Part shown: piece after piece, positions 7,262 to 22,939 of the stretch
Numbering within the stretch: position 1 is the first letter of the stretch
How the letters are laid out: every line of letters begins with the position of its first letter
Assembly (NCBI GenBank): GCA_022360315.1
Contig: JAKSDA010000594.1
Coordinates: forward strand, 1-64,000
DNA length: 64,000 nucleotides
Reading direction: 5' to 3'
Source: Pseudomonadota bacterium
GTDB taxonomy: Bacteria; Myxococcota_A; Polyangia; Haliangiales; Haliangiaceae
The notes under the pieces: model-generated
What the model was told of the DNA's origin: nothing
The model's database searches: none
What the model saw: the letters and a program-made list of their open reading frames with translations, nothing else
Program-made: the position numbers and the translations under genes

Positions 7262-9744
7262 GGTTGGTACTCCAGTCCAAAGGACGGAAAAATGGGCAAC
7301 CCGCGGGTGTATTCGATCTGGCTATAGTCGAAGTTGTAGCTGATCCCCTCGGGGTTGACCCGATTGGTGATGTTCTGAACGTCCAGAAAGAGCGTGAGCA
7401 TGCCCCACGAGCCAGACCAGCGCCGGTCGATCCGGGCGTCGATCTGAAAAAACGCGGGCAGGCGTCGGGACAGGATTTCGCCCGGAACACTGCGGTAGCG
7501 CTGGACGTCTGTATCAAAGTACACGCCGCCCACCGGGGTATAGGGGTTGCCGGTGACATAGCGCACTCGGGTGCCCAGCCGCCATTTGTCGGTGATGGCC
7601 AGTGAACCGAGCGCGGTGAGCACGTGGGGCTGGTCGAGTACATAGGGCCTGTACTCGGTGTAACGCGCCGGATCGTCGCGGCGCAGGCTGCGCGACAGAG
7701 TGTACGACAGCCAGCCAATCGCGTTGCCGGCTGTGCCGGGAGTGCCGCGGCTCGCCCGCACGAGAATTTCCATTCCGTAGGCACGGCCGCGGCCGCGGTT
7801 TTCCTGATAGCTATACGACCCGAACTGCTCACTGGTCAGCTCGCGGCTCACCGCAGATACCCCGCCTGAAAGCGGGTTCCCACTCTCGGCAGGCGACGTC
7901 GCTGACGTGACCACATCGACCGGGAGGTCGTACATCTCCTCATAAAACCCGGTCGCCGAGGCGGTTATCCCGGCGGGCAGCTCAAACTCGCCGCCGACCG
8001 TGGTCTGCACCGAGTACGAAGAGCTCAGCTCTCGATTGCCGTACAGCGGATCGACGTCGGCAAATACCGGGGGCTGGTGATAGAGGCCAAATGACTCTTT
8101 CAGAGTGAACCACTCGGCCAGTTCGTGGCTCACCCCGATGCGCGGATCGACCACCCACTCATCGGTCAAGCCGTATCGCTCGACCCGGAGCCCGGGCTTG
8201 ATACCCAGCTTGCCGTCGTCAAAGCGGTACTGTCCCTCCAGCCACCATGCCAGGTCCGAGGTCCACAGCGTTCCATCGCGCTCGATAGCGTCCTCGCCGC
8301 TGTCCATCAGACCACCGGCAGACGGACCGGGCATGGGCGGTGGCTGGTTGTTAATATCGAACTGGAAGCGACCCCCTTGCACGTCGATCCCGCCGGCCAC
8401 GAGGCCATTGCCGAGAGTTCGCGCGATCTCGGCTCGAATCCCCATCGGGACTGATTCCCGGGTGACCCCCTGCTCGGTCACCCGGAGCGAACTCTCGTCG
8501 ATCCCGACCCAGGGGGTGACAGACATGTCGAACTCGCCGTCGCGATGCTGGACCCGGAGCGCAGCGCGGATAAAGCGGGATGTGTACGACAAACGGCTTT
8601 CTTCGTCGGTGGGGCCATCGGGCGCCGTGACAAAGCGCAGGCGGTCGTCGGAACCGAATATCATGGCCGATAAGCGGGTGCTCGCGCCGATGTCACGGTC
8701 GTAACGCAACTGGCCATCGTAGTAACGGGGCGCCAGGGTGAGCTGAAGATCCGAATCATCGGGCACGGCCGCTGCCAGCACCGCATCGATATATGAACGG
8801 CGCAACCCGAGCGACCACGTGTCCCCCACAGGACCCGGTCCATCGGCGCGCACCGATACATCAGTGAGACTTGCCTCGGCGCTCATTCGCCAGCGGTCGG
8901 CGCGACCTCGGCGCGAGGAAAGGTCGACAATCCCACCCTGTGCACGGCCAAAACGGGCGCCAAATGCACCGGGTACCATGTCGAGCGACTCGAGCATGGA
9001 CGTGGGATAGAACGAAGCCAGGCCACCAAAGTGATAGAGCAGCGGAACTTCGATCCCATCGAGGTACACATTGCTGTCGCGGGGGCTCGAACCGCGCAAG
9101 ACCAGACCGCCCAGGCCAAACGGCACACGGGACGCGCCGGGCAGGCTCTGCAATGACTTGAGGGCATCGTTGCCCGAACCGGGCAAAACGCGGATATCCT
9201 CCGCGGCAATATCGTACGATGGGGGTTCGGCCGTTTCGGGTGCCTCGCCAGTCACCACGATGACTTCGGCGCGATCGGACATGTCGGGCTCGATCTCGAG
9301 AAGCAAGGGCACCCGAAGCGGCCTGGACCCCGGCGAATCCCCCCCGCTTCCGGTCACATCAGTCTGAAACGGTATCACCAGAGGCGCGAACAAGTCGGCG
9401 ATCACGGCGATCTCTGTCGCGCCGCGCGGAACTCTCTCGATCAAAAATCCACCACCCTCGTCAGAGACCGCCGAGGCTTCACCACCCGGACCTCTGAGAA
9501 CAACAAATGCGCCAGCTACGGGCTCGCCGTTGACAGCATTGACTACCGAGCCGGAGATCGGCGATGGGATTGACATAGCTTCGGAGGCGACATCAGCGTC
9601 GGCCGCCAACGGCACAGTTTCCACACCGCGTTCAGTACCGGTACGGGACTGCGCGAACCCAATAGCTGGCGCGAGAACGACTGCATACGCAAAAACGACA
9701 CACTGCGCCCACTGGACGCTCGACATTACCCTCTTGCTCGCCAT
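7258..9744 (-). CDS. TonB-dependent outer-membrane receptor with carboxypeptidase-regulatory-like N-terminus
   Basis: 828 residues. A signal peptide ends at about residue 31 (GFAQ). Residues about 60-140 form a CarboxypepD_reg-like beta-sandwich (VVNAVNGEPVAGAFVVLRG). A plug domain follows at about 170-280 (LPGASRVPFGLGGLVLRGSS, then GAFGARFGRAQGGIVDLSSR), then a long aromatic-rich beta barrel with alternating patterns to a C-terminal strand ending in FGLEYQP. It should import a bulky nutrient across the outer membrane using TonB. No substrate cue is encoded nearby except the downstream lipoprotein. The shared operator-like motif upstream, at 9872, raises a link to the CarH-like regulator. 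Confidence 0.88.
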   Translation of the reverse strand: MASKRVMSSVQWAQCVVFAYAVVLAPAIGFAQSRTGTERGVETVPLAADADVASEAMSIPSPISGSVVNAVNGEPVAGAFVVLRGPGGEASAVSDEGGGFLIERVPRGATEIAVIADLFAPLVIPFQTDVTGSGGDSPGSRPLRVPLLLEIEPDMSDRAEVIVVTGEAPETAEPPSYDIAAEDIRVLPGSGNDALKSLQSLPGASRVPFGLGGLVLRGSSPRDSNVYLDGIEVPLLYHFGGLASFYPTSMLESLDMVPGAFGARFGRAQGGIVDLSSRRGRADRWRMSAEASLTDVSVRADGPGPVGDTWSLGLRRSYIDAVLAAAVPDDSDLQLTLAPRYYDGQLRYDRDIGASTRLSAMIFGSDDRLRFVTAPDGPTDEESRLSYTSRFIRAALRVQHRDGEFDMSVTPWVGIDESSLRVTEQGVTRESVPMGIRAEIARTLGNGLVAGGIDVQGGRFQFDINNQPPPMPGPSAGGLMDSGEDAIERDGTLWTSDLAWWLEGQYRFDDGKLGIKPGLRVERYGLTDEWVVDPRIGVSHELAEWFTLKESFGLYHQPPVFADVDPLYGNRELSSSYSVQTTVGGEFELPAGITASATGFYEEMYDLPVDVVTSATSPAESGNPLSGGVSAVSRELTSEQFGSYSYQENRGRGRAYGMEILVRASRGTPGTAGNAIGWLSYTLSRSLRRDDPARYTEYRPYVLDQPHVLTALGSLAITDKWRLGTRVRYVTGNPYTPVGGVYFDTDVQRYRSVPGEILSRRLPAFFQIDARIDRRWSGSWGMLTLFLDVQNITNRVNPEGISYNFDYSQIEYTRGLPIFPSFGLEYQP

Positions 9745-9871
9745 ATTCGGACTGGCTTTTTTTTACGACCAAAACGACCAAAACGCAACCAACTATTTAC
9801 TCAAAAAATCTTAATAGCTGATTTTAATTAGGATACAGATCTGGCAACATCGCCTCCCTGGAAAACGATCG

Positions 9872-9883
9872 GTCGATTTAGTC
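9872..9883 (+). promoter_or_regulatory. Third copy of the CarH-locus motif, between receptor and gcvP
   Basis: GTCGATTTAGTC is identical to the 12 bases at 5295-5306 in the CarH-like promoter region, and the following bases are also similar (TTT..TGC.AT). It sits about 90 bp upstream of the gcvP start and about 130 bp upstream of the receptor gene on the other strand. I found no further copies in the window. The match could mark shared regulation; that is inference. Confidence 0.45.
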
Positions 9884-9974
9884 GTTTATTGCGATCGAGT
9901 TGGGGGTTTGTTTTACCGTCGGTCCCCGGCAATACTCCGCTTCCTCGACAGCGCCAGTCCGAGGAACCACAGCC

Positions 9975-12866
<2,892 letters not shown>

Positions 12867-12900
12867 CCGCTGGCCGGCGGCCGCCGCGGCCTGGTTCAAA

Positions 12901-17184
<4,284 letters not shown>

Positions 17185-17267
17185 GCTGCCCGCATGATGC
17201 CACGTCGATGAATAGGAGCAAGCCGAGCCGGGTGACGGGTTCTCTCCGCGGCGGCCGAGCGCACCGG

Positions 17268-17918
17268 TCAGCCCGCGCCGGCTACCCGGCCGCGAACCAG
17301 GCGGAAGGTGAGATTGATCCGCTGTCCCCTCGGCGCGTTTTCTTTGGGCACCGAGTGCTTCCAGTATCTCTGCGTCGTGCCACGCATCACCAGCAAGCTG
17401 CCCGAACCGAGGGACAACGCGACCCGTGCGTGCTTGCGCTTTTTGTGCTTGAGAATGAACCGGCGGGCAGCGCCGAATGACAGCGACGCGATGGTGGGAT
17501 CGCCGCCCAGCTCTGGCTCGTTGTCGGCATGCCAGCCCATGGAGTCGCGCTCCGATCGATAGTAGTTCGCGAGCACACTGTTGAACGGCGTGCCGAGGCT
17601 GCATTGCAACCGCATGCGAAGTTCGCGGAGAGTGGCGGTCCACGGCCCGGGCCGGTTGGTCAAACCCGAATACACATACACCGCCTCGGCATCGCCGATC
17701 CATGCGCTCAGCCGTGGTTGCAAGATCTGCCTGCCGGCGATCGTGATGGTTTCCTGCCGCCACGGCAGCTCGTCCCGCAAGCGCTCGAAGTACACCTCGG
17801 CCACATCTGGGCCGATCCAGTGCTGCCACAGCTGCAACTCGCCGCCGTCGGCGAGGACATGGCACGCGGCCGACCCGCCGACCTGCCGAGACGCGTCTGC
17901 GCGGCCTCGGCTGCCCAT
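17268..17918 (-). CDS. alkB: AlkB-family Fe(II)/2-oxoglutarate dioxygenase
   Basis: 216 residues. Core motifs: NSVLANYYRSERDSMGWHAD, with the HxD iron ligands (GWHAD), the distal His in YWKHSVPK and the 2-oxoglutarate-binding Arg residues in RINLTFR. The family repairs 1-methyladenine and 3-methylcytosine in DNA or RNA by oxidative demethylation; the 'NSVLANYY...MGWHAD' arrangement resembles AlkB2/3-type enzymes. The ATG at 17918 overlaps the TGA of the preceding DUF2237 gene by one base (TGATG), implying translational coupling. A TTG three bases earlier is an alternative start. Confidence 0.9.
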   Translation of the reverse strand: MGSRGRADASRQVGGSAACHVLADGGELQLWQHWIGPDVAEVYFERLRDELPWRQETITIAGRQILQPRLSAWIGDAEAVYVYSGLTNRPGPWTATLRELRMRLQCSLGTPFNSVLANYYRSERDSMGWHADNEPELGGDPTIASLSFGAARRFILKHKKRKHARVALSLGSGSLLVMRGTTQRYWKHSVPKENAPRGQRINLTFRLVRGRVAGAG

Positions 17919-18301
17919 CAATCGACCGGCTTGAGGTTGGGAATGGCGTGCTCTTGCAGATCCTCAAGGGTGACGATGGCCAGGGTCGCCTCGTCAGTCG
18001 CTTCCAGGATCACCGGCGGCGGGTGCCCGGCCTCGAGTGCCTCTTGCCAACGGTGGGCACAGACGCACCAGCGGTCGCCGGGTTTGAGGCCGGGGAAACC
18101 AAAGGCCGGGTTGGGTGTGGACAGATCGTTTCCCCGGTACCTGCTGAAGGCGAGGAAATCCTCGGTCGCACGAATGCATACACTGTGCACACCTGCATCT
18201 TCGGCACCGACGCGACAACAGCCGTCGCGATAAAATCCGGTCAGAGGAGACAGCGAACAGGTTTCGAGCTCGCCACCGAGGACATTTTTTCTCTGCGACA
18301 T
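17918..18301 (-). CDS. DUF2237 family protein
   Basis: 127 residues from ATG 18301 (MSQRKNVLGGELETC). The protein matches the small DUF2237 family: LSPLTGFYRDGCC near the N-terminus, VHSVCIRATEDFLAFSR, GNDLSTPNP, FPGLKPGDRWCVCAHRW and a C-terminal acidic segment with LEATDEATL. Family length is about 120-130 residues, so it is complete. Function is not established. It is translationally coupled to the alkB homologue, which suggests a shared condition of expression. The upstream in-frame extension to 18625 has no family similarity and was excluded. Confidence 0.85.
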   Translation of the reverse strand: MSQRKNVLGGELETCSLSPLTGFYRDGCCRVGAEDAGVHSVCIRATEDFLAFSRYRGNDLSTPNPAFGFPGLKPGDRWCVCAHRWQEALEAGHPPPVILEATDEATLAIVTLEDLQEHAIPNLKPVD

Positions 18302-18771
18302 TGTCCAGCCCTCACGAAAGCGTTGAATTGTCGTGCGTTGCAAGGGCGCGATGATACTCGACTCTGTCCCGGGTTCCCATCCCTCTGCTGCCAGCAGCGG
18401 GTGGTCTCGCAAAAGTCGGCTGGTGCTCGACATCCGTTCTTCGCCAGCTCTCGCCCTGGCCTGGCCTGCCTGGATGTCAGGCTGCGCGAACCATCCATCG
18501 CGGCAGAGCCTCCACCTGCCACCGCTGCCCTCGCTCGTCGTTCGCATCCCGGCGGCACCACGGAAACACGATGGGGAAGCGGAGTCTCCCTTGCGCAGAC
18601 GCAAGCGCGAGCGAAGCAACCACAACCGTCACTGGTAAAAGCGGCCCTGCCGGACTGGCCGGGGGATTGGCGCGATCTGGTTTCACCGGCGTCGAGCACC
18701 AGCCATCCTGACCAGCGCTGACAACCGAGGCGACTGGCAGCGCAGATAATTCGCAAACCCGGTTTCGCAGC
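18302..18771. other. Intergenic region without a supported gene
   Basis: About 470 bases between the DUF2237 start and the end of the next leftward gene. Frames here are arginine/serine-rich shadows without recognisable domains. It likely contains the DUF2237-alkB promoter and the end of the lipoprotein transcript; no clear elements seen. Confidence 0.5.
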
Positions 18772-20811
18772 TCACAGTGCCGGACAGCTACTGGCGCAAT
18801 CAGCCGGGCACGTATTGCAGTCCTCGTGCAGGCCAGGCTCGCACACACCGTTGCCGCAGGAGGCGCGCTCGGTCTGGCAATCGGCCGGACACGAGTAGTT
18901 CTCGCCCGCTTCACACACAGCGTTGCCACACAGAGACGTGTAATTCGCAGTCACCGTCGTGTCGTGATTGACCACCACACTGCACTGCTCGATTGTCTGG
19001 CCGCGACAGGCGTCCCACTCGACGCTGGCCGCCTGGGCACCCGACTGAGTTTTGGCGTTTACCACGACTCGCTGGTCACACGGCACAGAGATCGCGCAGC
19101 TACCGGTGCAGGTTTCGGCCGATCGGCCGGCGTCGTCGATAAACTCGACTTCGAGCCAATCGCCTGCCGATGCCCCGGTAACCGCCACAGTCAGGGTAAA
19201 GCTCGTGCCGGTCTCACACCCCATGAGATAGTCCGGGCAGCGCACCTGATGGCTATCGGAGTCTTCCACGTTGACGCCCAGCCGATAGCCGATCGCCGAG
19301 CCCAGATCGATTTGTCGGCAGGTCTCGCCGCCCGCGAGTGTATACGTGGTCGTGTCGGCGATGGCGATGTTCCAGGCATTGTCCCAAGTACAGCCATTGA
19401 CGTCACCGGAGTCGAAATCGGGGGTGTAGCCGCGGTGAACGTCGACCAGAAGTCCATTGACCAGCGAGCCCGTGCTGGCCAGGTCGGGGGTGCGAATGAA
19501 GTAATTGGTATTCTGTCCGTCCTGCTCGATCTCGCACCCGTTGAGTCCGTTGCTGTCGAACGTGCTCTCGGGCAGGTTGTAGGGGCTGATTTTGACTCCG
19601 CTGCCATAGGTCGTGGTCTTGATAGCCACCGCGGCCAGATAATCGCGCGCCTTGGATTCTCCATTCGCGTGATCGTCGTTGGGGTTGAGACCCCAGGCTG
19701 TGGCAGTGGCAAAGCCGGTCGCCTCGAGGGCCGATATCCGCTCGGAAATCGAACCGAGACCAGACCATACGTACTCGTAATGCGAATCCCAGGTCACATC
19801 GCCCCAGGTAAATGCGCGGGCAAAAAACGTGCGCGGGCCGGGTGTACTGCCGATATAGGCGTATCCCACCACACCATCGGCCAGTTTGCCCTCGCCGCAG
19901 AACCAGTAGGGTTGGCCATAATTCGGGCTCTGATCGTCGGGATCCTTCCAGCGGAAACAGGCAAAGCGCAGGTCGTCTTCATAGGCGCGAATCGGCGTCG
20001 TTCCCACTGCGGTTGGGCTGAGAAAAAAGGTTCGAAAGCCCATGTTCGCACAGCCCAGTACCGAGCCCACGACCACCCGGTACAACTCGTCTGTGCCGTC
20101 TTCATCGGCATCTGCCGTCACGGTCACCTCGTCGCCGTTGCTGTCCACAAATACCTGCAGCGAGTCGCGCGCAATGGTGACGAACTTGGGTAACTGCAGG
20201 GTGACCGAATCGCCGCTCGGCAAGGTGTAGGGCAGCTGGGTAAAATCGCACGCATCGTCGATCTCGCTGGGAAAGTAATTCGCAATATCGCCAACCAGCG
20301 AGTGAGTTCCGCCGTCCACCGTGGCGGCCCAGGACATCGTGTGGGTGAGCAGCGTGTCGAGCGCCGCGCTGAACGGCGCGCTCAGCGCCGGGTTGGACAC
20401 CGGATTGAGCGGTCCGTCGAGCGCCGCAGTCACCCGGGCGTCGAACGGCGTGTTCATCGACGCACCCAGAGACCCGTTGGTCGCTGTATTGAGTGCCGCA
20501 TTGAGCGGTGCATTGAGCGGTGCATTGAGCGGTGCATTGAGCGGTGCATTGAGCGGTGCATTGAGCGGTGCATTGAGCGGTGCGTTGATCATCGAATTCC
20601 GGGTCGAGTGGCGCTCGGTCGAGCCGAGGGCTGGACGCTCGGGACCATCAATGCCACAACCGGCCAGTATTGCCGCACAGAGTACGCACAGAGACCACCA
20701 ATAATCCGTTGCAGTGCGCAACAAACGTTTGGCAGAACGCCTGACCAAATATCGGTTCACCTCTGTGGCATGGGACTCCAGACATCTTTCACTACAACGG
20801 TAATTCTGCAT
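18772..20811 (-). CDS. Large secreted lipoprotein with NAPL tandem repeats and Cys-rich C-terminus
   Basis: 679 residues from ATG 20811, which has AGGAG seven bases upstream; a GTG at 20841 lacks this. A hydrophobic leader ends with the lipobox LAGC. Seven perfect NAPL units follow shortly, then about 60 residues of degenerate four-residue repeats (NTPF, NPAL, SAPF, SAAL), likely a stalk. The body contains acidic DADEDGTDE and DSNGDE segments that may bind calcium. The last 80 residues have paired CGNxVCExGE modules typical of Cys-rich surface proteins in Myxococcota. No family for the body is recognised. Probably cell-surface anchored. Confidence 0.8.
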   Translation of the reverse strand: MQNYRCSERCLESHATEVNRYLVRRSAKRLLRTATDYWWSLCVLCAAILAGCGIDGPERPALGSTERHSTRNSMINAPLNAPLNAPLNAPLNAPLNAPLNAPLNAALNTATNGSLGASMNTPFDARVTAALDGPLNPVSNPALSAPFSAALDTLLTHTMSWAATVDGGTHSLVGDIANYFPSEIDDACDFTQLPYTLPSGDSVTLQLPKFVTIARDSLQVFVDSNGDEVTVTADADEDGTDELYRVVVGSVLGCANMGFRTFFLSPTAVGTTPIRAYEDDLRFACFRWKDPDDQSPNYGQPYWFCGEGKLADGVVGYAYIGSTPGPRTFFARAFTWGDVTWDSHYEYVWSGLGSISERISALEATGFATATAWGLNPNDDHANGESKARDYLAAVAIKTTTYGSGVKISPYNLPESTFDSNGLNGCEIEQDGQNTNYFIRTPDLASTGSLVNGLLVDVHRGYTPDFDSGDVNGCTWDNAWNIAIADTTTYTLAGGETCRQIDLGSAIGYRLGVNVEDSDSHQVRCPDYLMGCETGTSFTLTVAVTGASAGDWLEVEFIDDAGRSAETCTGSCAISVPCDQRVVVNAKTQSGAQAASVEWDACRGQTIEQCSVVVNHDTTVTANYTSLCGNAVCEAGENYSCPADCQTERASCGNGVCEPGLHEDCNTCPADCASSCPAL
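20500..20583 (-). repeat. Seven perfect 12-bp tandem repeats (ATTGAGCGGTGC)
   Basis: Seven identical head-to-tail copies, with a diverged eighth at 20488-20499. Read on the minus strand they encode NAPL. Because 12 is a multiple of three, changes in copy number would alter stalk length without breaking the frame. Confidence 0.97.
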
Positions 20812-20896
20812 CTTGAGACTCCTACAGCTCTGGCACACCACGAATTTTTAGTTAAATTGATTGCACATTTAATGCGCATCAATTTTTAAGATCTGA

Positions 20897-20928
20897 GCGT
20901 AAAGTAAAGTTATATTAGAACTTTACGC
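20897..20928. promoter_or_regulatory. Inverted repeat GCGTAAAGT-N14-ACTTTACGC
   Basis: Perfect 9-bp arms at 20897-20905 and 20920-20928 with an AT-rich centre containing TATATT. The spacing is compatible with a dimeric repressor site over a promoter for the lipoprotein or the kinase. Regulator unknown. Confidence 0.4.
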
Positions 20929-21087
20929 CCGATTCAGTGAGAGCGTGGGTGCAAACGGGGAAGCGTTGCTGTTTCACTCATCATGAAAAATTACAGCATC
21001 AGTGTCAAGGAAATCTGTCTATTCTTTGGACAGTTTGTGTCGTCTGGCTTTCTACATTATTTACAATACTAACTAGGGGTATTCCTT

Positions 21088-21106
21088 ATGTCTCTTGATG
21101 AGACAT
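21088..21106. promoter_or_regulatory. Short palindrome ATGTCTC-N5-GAGACAT
   Basis: Perfect 7-bp arms at 21088-21094 and 21100-21106, about 100 bp upstream of the kinase start. Could be an operator or a transcript hairpin; there is no T-run after it, so a terminator is unlikely. Confidence 0.35.
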
Positions 21107-21206
21107 TACGAGGTCATTTGGTGGGGGCGTGTGTGTTGCTGATCCAGGCGCCTGGACGCGGATTCAACAGCCTTTGGCGGCCGGCGGCGTGTTACCTTGA
21201 ACTTCC

Positions 21207-22745
21207 GTGAGCGCTCAGAAAAAACACGGCCTTGGTTCTGACAGAGGCTCCCTGTCGGCCGAGGCAGCGCCCGACAAATCGGACCGGCTGGACGAGACCA
21301 CGGGTCCTACCGCTCCGGGCAGATTTCTGGCTACAAACGGACTACGGCCGGGCGCGCTTTCAGCGGGAGACCGCGCCGGTGATTATACAATCCACACGAT
21401 GCTCGACCGGGGTGGCAGCGGAGTGGTCTATTCCGGTTTTCACGCCAGATCGGGCCGCGCGGTTGCCATCAAGGTACTGCGCTCGGAGTTGTCGGGTTCG
21501 CCCGAGATGATCGAACGCTTCGTGCGCGAAGCTCGCGCAGTCGAGGGCCTCGATCACCCCAACATCGTCCGCGTCTACGATTGGGGGACCCTGCCGGATC
21601 GCCGGCCCTTTCTGGTCATGGAGCTCTTGGAGGGGGCCAGCTTGCGCCACCTGCGCAAACACCGCGGCGCGTTTTCGCCCGACGAGGTCATCGCGGTGTT
21701 GACTCCGGTATGCGCTGCTCTCGAGGCTGTGCACGCCGCCAACTACATCCATCGCGATCTCAAATCCAGCAACATCATCGTGTCCGATGATTGCCGACGC
21801 GTCACCCTTTTGGATTTCGGCATTGCCAAGCTGCTCCATCCCACGCCGTCGCAGACCGGGCTGACCTCGGTGGGCCATCGAATGGGGACTCCCCATTCGA
21901 TGGCCCCGGAGCAGATCCTCGGCGCCGAGGTCGATGCGCGTACTGACGTCTACTCCCTCGGCATACTGACCTACGAACTACTCACGGCCAAGCTGCCTTT
22001 CATGGCCGATACGCGCGCCGAAATCGAGCGCATGCACCTGCGCAGCGAACCGCCCCGGCCGAGTGCAGATGCACCTGTCCCGCGAGCGGTGGACGAGGTC
22101 GTCCTGCGCTGCCTGGCCAAGGCTCCCGACGATAGGTACCCATCGCCATCGGAGTTTCTCGACGCCCTGCGCTCGGCACTCGCGGTTGCGCCACAGGGCC
22201 GAGAGTCGGGTCCTTTGCGCGAATGCGAGGCAGTGGGCATTTTTGTCCAGGTACAGCCGACGTCCGGCAGAGCCGCCAGCGCCGGCTATGCTGTCGATGA
22301 CGATGACGAGATGCTCGACGCCCTCATGGAGGCAGTCGAAGCTGCCGAGGCGATTTTCGAAGGTGCCGGCCTTGCCATCCCGATGACCGCCACCAGCAAT
22401 TCGGTGCTGGGGGTGCAGCTCTTTGCACCGGGCGAACCTCGCACAGCGGCAGATCAGTGCCGAGAAGCGCTGGTTTTGGCCCGCCGCCTGCGCGATGACC
22501 TTTTCGCGCTCGAAGGCGCCGCCGAATTGCTGCAGATTACCATCACGGTGCACGCCGATCGGGTGCGGGTCGCCAGCCCGGGCAACGAGCCGGGGGGCCG
22601 GATGCCCCGCCATCCAGACACGCCCTCGATCAGCGGCCCCCTCCTGCAGATCACCCAGTGGCCGATTGCCGAGGGAGCTACTGTTCGGGCCACCCACTCG
22701 GTCCTGCGCTACATCGAGCCCCAGGCCACCGGGTCCGACGAATAA
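21207..22745 (+). CDS. Soluble serine/threonine protein kinase
   Basis: 512 residues from GTG 21207; no strong ribosome binding site is visible, so the start is approximate. The kinase domain (about 60-325) is complete: LDRGGSGVVYSG loop, VAIK lysine, IHRDLKSSN catalytic loop, LLDFGIAK and GTPHSMAPEQ. The activation loop is of ordinary length. The C-terminal 180 residues (after about 335) have no recognised domain; they contain an acidic helix (DDDDEMLDALMEAVEAAEAI). No membrane segment. The stop codon lies in the first copy of a 34-bp tandem repeat. The gene precedes a cyclic-nucleotide-binding protein on the same strand, a possible partner. Confidence 0.88.
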   Translation: MSAQKKHGLGSDRGSLSAEAAPDKSDRLDETTGPTAPGRFLATNGLRPGALSAGDRAGDYTIHTMLDRGGSGVVYSGFHARSGRAVAIKVLRSELSGSPEMIERFVREARAVEGLDHPNIVRVYDWGTLPDRRPFLVMELLEGASLRHLRKHRGAFSPDEVIAVLTPVCAALEAVHAANYIHRDLKSSNIIVSDDCRRVTLLDFGIAKLLHPTPSQTGLTSVGHRMGTPHSMAPEQILGAEVDARTDVYSLGILTYELLTAKLPFMADTRAEIERMHLRSEPPRPSADAPVPRAVDEVVLRCLAKAPDDRYPSPSEFLDALRSALAVAPQGRESGPLRECEAVGIFVQVQPTSGRAASAGYAVDDDDEMLDALMEAVEAAEAIFEGAGLAIPMTATSNSVLGVQLFAPGEPRTAADQCREALVLARRLRDDLFALEGAAELLQITITVHADRVRVASPGNEPGGRMPRHPDTPSISGPLLQITQWPIAEGATVRATHSVLRYIEPQATGSDE

Positions 22746-22813
22746 TATCGAGCCCCAGGCCACCGGGTCCGACGAATAATATCGAGCCCCAGGCCACCGG
22801 GTCCGACGAATAG
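22713..22813 (+). repeat. Three tandem copies of a 34-bp unit covering the kinase gene end
   Basis: Units start at 22713, 22747 and 22781 (ATCGAGCCCCAGGCCACCGG...). Copies are identical apart from the last base(s) of the third. The first copy encodes the final ten codons and stop of the kinase; the other two are untranslated and shifted in frame because 34 is not a multiple of three. This looks like a recent slippage duplication of the gene's 3' end. Confidence 0.97.
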
Positions 22814-22939
22814 TCGGCCCCGAAGTGGCCGCCAGCACCTACAGAAGAGCACAAATCTGTGCACGGCTCGTGGGGAAGCGTTGTCAGACCAGCGATGCGG
22901 CCTTTGGCTGGCTCGACCTTGGCGTTACACTCTCCAGTC

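Larger units (their letters stand above)
20812..21206. other. AT-rich divergent intergenic region
   Basis: About 395 bases between the leftward lipoprotein and the rightward kinase, richer in A+T than its surroundings from 20840 to 21100. It holds two inverted repeats, listed separately, and no supported gene. Confidence 0.6.

Noticed and set aside
9745..9974. Glycine riboswitch upstream of gcvP
   Set aside because: I could not find the conserved aptamer core or tandem arrangement; a covariance-model search would settle it.
12867..12900. Bidirectional terminator between gcvP and the giant kinase
   Set aside because: GC-rich and partly self-complementary, but arms are imperfect and there is no T-run on either strand.
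17185..17967. N-terminal extension of the giant kinase frame
   Set aside because: Arg-rich without similarity and wholly overlaps alkB; the zinc ribbon starts at ATG 17184.
18826..20193. 455-residue plus-strand frame
   Set aside because: Antisense to the repeat lipoprotein, which has a clear start, lipobox and Cys-rich end.
20488..20583. CRISPR-like array
   Set aside because: 12-bp units are contiguous with no spacers and are in-frame coding sequence.
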